Assembly (NCBI GenBank): GCA_034096865.1
Contig: JAWQFJ010017435.1
Coordinates: forward strand, 112,501-122,500
DNA length: 10,000 nt
Source: Theodoxus fluviatilis
Taxonomy: Eukaryota > Mollusca > Gastropoda > Cycloneritida > Neritidae
Direction of reading: 5' to 3'
Shown here: positions 6,721 to 10,000 of the stretch, piece after piece
Layout: every line of letters begins with the position of its first letter
How positions within the stretch are numbered: the stretch's first letter is position 1
The notes under the pieces: generated by a model
What the model was told of the DNA's origin: nothing
Seen by the model: the letters and a program-made list of their open reading frames with translations, nothing else
The model's database searches: none
Program-made: the position numbers and the translations under genes

Positions 6721-6860
6721 TGGTTGTGTGGATGGTAGTGGTAATGTCGATGGTGGTGTTGGCGGTGGTCGATGGTGCTAACAATGAAGGCTGTGGTAAT
6801 GTCGATGGTGGTGATGGCGGTGCTGGTGAAGTGATGAAGATGGCGGCGTGTTGTTGGTGG
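6721..6860. repeat. GGT/GAT-rich imperfect trinucleotide block
   Basis: Sequence rich in GGTGGT, GATGGT and GGCGGT. A 21-bp segment beginning GTGGTAATGTCGATGG at 6738 recurs at 6793, a 55-bp duplication. It directly extends the repeat-filled interval that begins at 5118. Confidence 0.7.
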
Positions 6861-6939
6861 TCGGTTTGAACACGGTGAGAATGACTGCATAGCTTGCTTT
6901 AACTAACGATAGAAAATGGTGACTAGTTTGGGCACTCAC

Positions 6940-6987
6940 AATATCAGCAAACATATAATCTTTAGGTACCACCTCCACTACAGTGTA
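6940..6987 (-). CDS. Possible 48-nt internal exon with splice signals
   Basis: On the minus strand a strong acceptor, a run of seven T followed by CTGTCTCTC and CAG, ends at 6988. After the 48-base interval a donor GTGAGT begins at 6939. The exon is a multiple of three and stop-free in the frame giving YTVVEVVPKDYMFADI, which has the alternating hydrophobic pattern of a beta strand followed by a short charged turn. The same frame stays open on both sides, so the junctions are not needed to avoid stops. The base before the donor is T, not the favoured G. I do not recognise the peptide and cannot name the gene. Partner exons are not established. Confidence 0.3.
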
Positions 6988-7160
6988 CTGGAGAGACAGA
7001 AAAAAACCTCTTAAGAGAGAACTGATACCAAAATGCAGATCAGAGAAACTCCTACCCAAAACTCGACTGTGGAAGAAAACACGCCAGGTGGCAGAAGAGA
7101 AGCCTTTTCAGCCTTAGACGGGTTTACCAGGACAATGGATATCCAATTCGAAGCAATCCA

Positions 7161-7179
7161 AAAGACTTTTCAAGTCTTT
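7161..7179. repeat. 8-bp inverted repeat with 3-base loop
   Basis: AAAGACTT, TTC, AAGTCTTT forms a perfect hairpin, followed by an A run on the + strand. It lies between the two unexplained open frames of this area. Its function is unknown. Confidence 0.6.
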
Positions 7180-7379
7180 AAAAAAAGTGATCTTGTAATC
7201 ATACTCAACGCTGAATCAGTCAGTTCTAGTAATAAATCTCTTTCCAAAACCATTAAACATTGTCTGCTACTTTGTCCCAATTTTGATTTCGCCTCCTGTA
7301 TGATATCAGCGATCGCTTTAAGATAATACCGGAAACACCCTTGGGTTTCTTGGATTGCATGTCCATAGTCTGCAAAACC
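7170..7379 (-). other. Unlisted 69-codon open frame, possible exon
   Basis: The minus-strand frame between TAG (7382-7380) and TGA (7172-7170) has no stop over 69 codons. It includes DYGHAIQETQGCFRYYLKAI followed by ADIIQEAKSKLGQ and LMVLERDLLLELTD, a pattern of long amphipathic helix. An acceptor-like TTTTGCAG ends at 7370, which would start the exon at DYGH. Possible donors are weak (GA followed by GTATGA is the best) and do not join in frame to the 48-nt candidate exon. There is no ATG near its start. A + strand frame (7033-7326, 97 codons) overlaps it and looks less regular. No family recognised. Confidence 0.18.
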
Positions 7380-7491
7380 CTACCCAGCCATTTTCACTGT
7401 CGACACACACTAAACGAACGCCGGCTTGAAATTCTGCCGACTCGGACGAGTGAGAAAAAAAAATCAAACATACACATTTTTCAGTCAGGAT

Positions 7492-7521
7492 TTTTCGTCA
7501 GCTACCACCGGCCTTCATCAA
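7492..7521 (-). other. TTGATGAAGGCC...GACGAAAA motif, hammerhead-like core words
   Basis: On the minus strand TTGATGAAGGCC (7521-7510) is followed 10 bases later by GACGAAAA (7499-7492). The order TGATGA, short spacer, GAAA repeats the core layout of the fold at 3438-3483. However, the first base is T, not C, and I see no clean stem between the two words. It could be the 3' relic of another retroelement. Weak. Confidence 0.2.
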
Positions 7522-7946
7522 CGGGGAAGGAAAGTTGCTGTGAACTGGTGGTCAATCTCCGCTAAAGATCAGCTCAAGTTACTGGACAAGCGTTCTTCAC
7601 ACAGTCGGCAGAAGACTTCATCTCTGGTGGAGCCAGGGGTTGGTGGCCATAACAAAGATGACTCCTTATCTCCGTGCCGGAACCTATTGAATTCTCTATG
7701 AAGACTGTGTACCTTGTAGATGCCACACTAGTCCAGCCCAGGATTTCTGTCCCCTGCGTGATCCAGGCTGAGCAAGGCCTGTACTGAGAGCCCTTTGCAC
7801 TGACTCTGTCAATCACATTTTGCACGCCCATACTTGCACAGCGGGAAGGTTTTCTTGAAAAGCTTTTGCAAATATACGTAAGCAGATTCAGTTTTCTGAA
7901 GGCTGTGAACCTGTCTTGACGGCAGCAAGAACTTTGGTTTTTACAG
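7522..7946. other. No recognisable feature
   Basis: A complete 126-codon minus-strand frame (7574-7954) crosses this stretch, rich in Ser, Cys and Arg, with no domain, splice signal or promoter that I can support. The rest is non-repetitive. Confidence 0.5.
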
Positions 7947-7984
7947 TTTATCAAATTTGAAATAATTTATCAGATTTGAAATAA
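7947..7984. repeat. Tandem duplication of a 19-bp AT-rich unit
   Basis: TTTATCAAATTTGAAATAA (7947-7965) is followed directly by TTTATCAGATTTGAAATAA (7966-7984). One base differs. Confidence 0.9.
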
Positions 7985-8218
7985 GAATGGATTACTAGAA
8001 GAGAAGAGCGTGCAAGATCCGTAAGCGTAATGAGTACCTCATCCTTAGATCGCTTATGGAGCTCAATAAATTGTTCTGTTTATATCGTTTTAGTGTACTG
8101 CAACGCCTTGGCAAAACTTTACACAAAGCGAAGCATTACAGTCTAGTGTACAGGCTTGACCACAGAGCAAGAGTGACAGCAAGGTACATGAGGCCCGGAT
8201 GTGCTGTTAAACCCATCT

Positions 8219-8430
8219 GGGCCCGTATTCACAACGGCGATTTATCGGCGATTTATTTTAACTCCGATTTATCTCTAAACTCAGACGATTCCAACTGCCT
8301 GTTCCGCTCTCCCTTGGCTGGAAACCAGCATATATAGCAAAGCGCAACCTAGGATCCTCTGACGAGCGTACCTTATCTAACCGATAAATTGAGTGTTAAA
8401 AAGATAAATCGCCGCTGTGAATACGGGCCC
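8219..8430. mobile_element. MITE-like DNA transposon with 28-bp terminal inverted repeats
   Basis: The left end (8219-8246) begins GGGCCCGTATTCACAA and the right end (8403-8430) is its reverse complement, ending TGTGAATACGGGCCC; 27 of 28 positions match (the difference is at 8234). Total length is 212 bp with no coding capacity, the form of a non-autonomous miniature inverted-repeat element. Subterminal CGATTTAT words repeat three times inside the left end (near 8238, 8249 and 8264). Their reverse ATAAATCG or ATAAATTG occurs near 8383 and 8405 inside the right end, and may be transposase-binding sites. The target-site duplication is unclear: CTGGG occurs at both outer edges but overlaps the repeats. 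Superfamily not assigned. Confidence 0.87.
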
Positions 8431-8495
8431 TGGGGTTATCTCACCAATTTAATCGGAGACATTAAACCGACAGCAATGTTAAAATTGTTGTTGTT

Positions 8496-8996
8496 GAAAA
8501 AGGAGAAGAGGAAGAAGAAGAGGAAGAAGAGGAAGAAGAGGAAGAAGAGGAAGAAGAGGAAGAAGAGGAGGAGGAAGAAGAAGAAGAAGAAGAAGAAGAA
8601 GAAGAAGAAGAAGAAGAAGAAGAAGAAGAAGAAGAAGGAAGAAGGAAGAAGAAGGAAGAAGAAAGAAGAAGGAAGAAAGAAGAAGGAAGAAAGAAGAAGG
8701 AAGAAAGAAGAAGGAAGAAAGAAGAAGGAAGAAAGAAGAAGGAAGAAAGAAGAAGGAAGAAAGAAGAAGGAAGAAAGAAGAAGGAAGAAAGAAGAAGGAA
8801 GAAAGAAGAAGGAAGAAAGAAGAAGGAAGAAAGAAGAAGGAAGAAAGAAGAAGGAAGAAGGAAGACAGAAGAAGGAAGAAAGAAGAAGGAAGAAAGAAGA
8901 AGGCAGAAAGAAGAAGGAAGAAGAAGAAGGAAGAAAGAAGAAAAAAGAAGGAAGAAAGAAGAAGGAAGAAAGAAAAAGGAAGAAAGAAGAAGAAAA
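8496..8996. repeat. 500-bp homopurine tract with three unit types
   Basis: The + strand is almost purely A/G. It begins with 9-bp AGGAAGAAG units (about 8518-8568), passes to about 21 GAA units (about 8573-8637), then to a 14-bp unit GAAGGAAGAAAGAA repeated to about 8860 and less regularly to 8996. Two lone C interruptions (in GACAG near 8864 and GGCAG near 8903) break it. It follows the MITE by only about 66 bp. Open frames here, Lys/Glu/Arg-rich on + and Ser/Phe/Leu-rich on -, are by-products. Confidence 0.96.
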
Positions 8997-9284
8997 TCTC
9001 CCGAACTTTGCATGCCATCTTGACTGGGTTTAATCTAAGGCTCTTGACATAACAGAGTTTTCTTTCCTTTTATGGTAAAATGAGCCCTCGTTTGGGAAAC
9101 AAAGCCGAAGGCGAGGACCCTGTGTGCCGCCCTCCAAGTTTACAGGCCTGATGCCTTTCACTGGACTGGCGCCGTTCACTGGGGTGACATTTTGCAAAGC
9201 CTGCATTAACCACGGCTCTTGTCAGACACACACGGGCCTGGCATGGCGGGGTGCCTTCCCGATGCACACCACACACAAACGAGA

Positions 9285-9293
9285 GCGCATGCG
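9285..9293. promoter_or_regulatory. NRF1-like GCGCATGCG
   Basis: GCGCATGCGT at 9285-9294 matches the core of the NRF1 consensus at the left edge of the CpG-rich stretch. Chance occurrence is possible. Confidence 0.25.
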
Positions 9294-9299
9294 TGCTCG

Positions 9300-9990
9300 C
9301 GACAGGAAAATTGTTGCGTAATGACAACGTCACCACCAGCTCTAGTCGAGGACCTTCGACGTCACACTCCACCCGCGGCAACCCACGTCAGACGTAGCAC
9401 CGAGCAGCGTCGTGTCGGGTGGCCTCGTTGTTGCCACGACAAAGATTGCAGAGAGGGCTTTGTCTCCTCCCTAAGTCTCGCCAGCAGGGGCTGTCGTGGG
9501 GGTCCCGCATCCAGGTCCCCGTCGCCACCAGCTGCCCGAAACAGTCACGTGGGATCGCCATTGCAGTCGCACATTCGCAGAAAGTTACCGCCGTGGCCTC
9601 CTCTGGCGCGGGCGTCGGCAGGAGGTAATTGGAACAGCAAGGAGAACCCTGGCCTGACAGCGCTGATGGGGAAAGTTGCCGGTGACGAGGAGGGACGTCG
9701 AGGCTTACCCGTGTCCCCGTCCATCTTTTCCCCTTCCCTACAGTGCCTCCTTGGGTCGCCAGAGAGACCTGCCCGTCTCATATTGACGGCAAATGACGTC
9801 ATGCGACGCCAAAGGCGGAAGTCAGTCTGGGAGTCTCCCATCGTTTTTTGGACTCCCGGTCCTTCCCCGCCGTTTCGTAACCAATCAACTGCTGGCCGTC
9901 GTGTCTTCTAGTCCCACTCACGGTGGCCGACGTCCCGCTCTGTCAGTCTGACGAGTGCGGCCGTCTGTTTTTCTTCCTTTATTTTTTCTG
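9300..9990 (+). promoter_or_regulatory. CpG-rich promoter candidate firing rightwards
   Basis: CpG is dense from about 9300 to the end. Several ACGTCA half-CREs occur (near 9328, 9359 and 9384). A full CRE TGACGTCA lies at 9794-9801, with a further TGACG exactly 10 bp before it. An ETS-type GCGGAAGT lies at 9815-9822, and AACCAATCA, a strong NF-Y CCAAT box, at 9879-9887. An initiator-like TCAGTC at 9943-9948 stands about 64 bp after the CCAAT box, in the usual range, and a T/C-rich stretch follows. The ordering suggests a + strand start near 9945 for a gene beyond the window. No start codon with supportable coding follows inside the window. Motifs are seen; activity is inferred. Confidence 0.42.
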
Positions 9991-10000
9991 TGTATCAAAC

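Noticed and set aside
6837..6847. AAGATGGCGGC, an exact YY1-type motif
   Set aside because: It stands alone in a GGT/GAT-rich repeat block, where such words arise easily, and has no other promoter motif nearby.
5916..6890. 324-codon minus-strand ORF made of Leu-His-Tyr-Thr-Thr-type repeats
   Set aside because: It is the translation of a 5-bp satellite read in three-unit steps. The repeat has no stop on this strand, so the length carries no coding information.
7574..7954. 126-codon complete minus-strand ORF
   Set aside because: No recognisable domain, no splice or promoter context, and a Ser/Cys/Arg mix typical of chance frames. Kept only as a note.
8389..9033. 214-codon Lys/Glu/Arg-rich frame and its minus-strand Ser/Phe/Leu counterparts
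   Set aside because: A homopurine tract cannot contain stop codons without T. The 14-bp unit also shifts frame at each copy.

Overview
The window looks like nuclear DNA from an animal, most likely a marine invertebrate, with a mollusc as a weak guess. The grounds are long microsatellites and minisatellites, a Penelope-like retroelement fragment, splice-signal-like junctions, CpG-rich promoter-like stretches with ETS, YY1, NRF1, CRE and CCAAT motifs, and no compact ORF layout. No complete, recognisable host gene is present. Most long open frames are by-products of stop-free simple repeats.

Layout. 1-874: a (GA)n tract inside a frame that stays open from the window edge to 233, then a GC-rich stretch with a possible first exon (638-847) whose peptide looks like a mitochondrial presequence. 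875-2090: mostly featureless, apart from three copies of a 42-bp repeat (1364-1561) with tRNA-promoter-like boxes on the minus strand. 2091-2272: compound C/TCTG/CT/CA microsatellite, followed at once by an ETS/YY1 promoter-like cluster and a short ORF in good start context. 2792-3030: (GA)n and purine-rich DNA.

3328-4372 (minus): the 3' end of a 5'-truncated Penelope-like element. It keeps the linker and an apparently intact GIY-YIG endonuclease domain. Its 3' untranslated region carries a hammerhead-like fold and, further on, a sequence very like a histone mRNA 3'-end stem-loop with a downstream purine box. This is the best-supported protein feature and the most unusual combination in the window.

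4850-4920 has an NRF1-like site and a GC palindrome. From 5118 to about 6860 lie three adjacent tandem arrays of different design: a 3-bp-modular minisatellite with higher-order duplication, a 5-bp satellite of about 165 units that is almost perfectly in phase, and a GGT/GAT-rich block. 6888-7380 (minus) holds a possible 48-nt internal exon with good splice signals and a nearby unexplained open frame. 8219-8430 is a clear MITE-like inverted-repeat element. 8496-8996 is a 500-bp homopurine tract with three internal unit types. 9285-9990 is CpG-rich and promoter-like, apparently firing rightwards out of the window.

No operon-like or functionally cooperating gene set is visible. The connected parts are the Penelope-like element with its 3' RNA motifs, and the promoter-like clusters, which may belong to genes continuing beyond or between the repeats.
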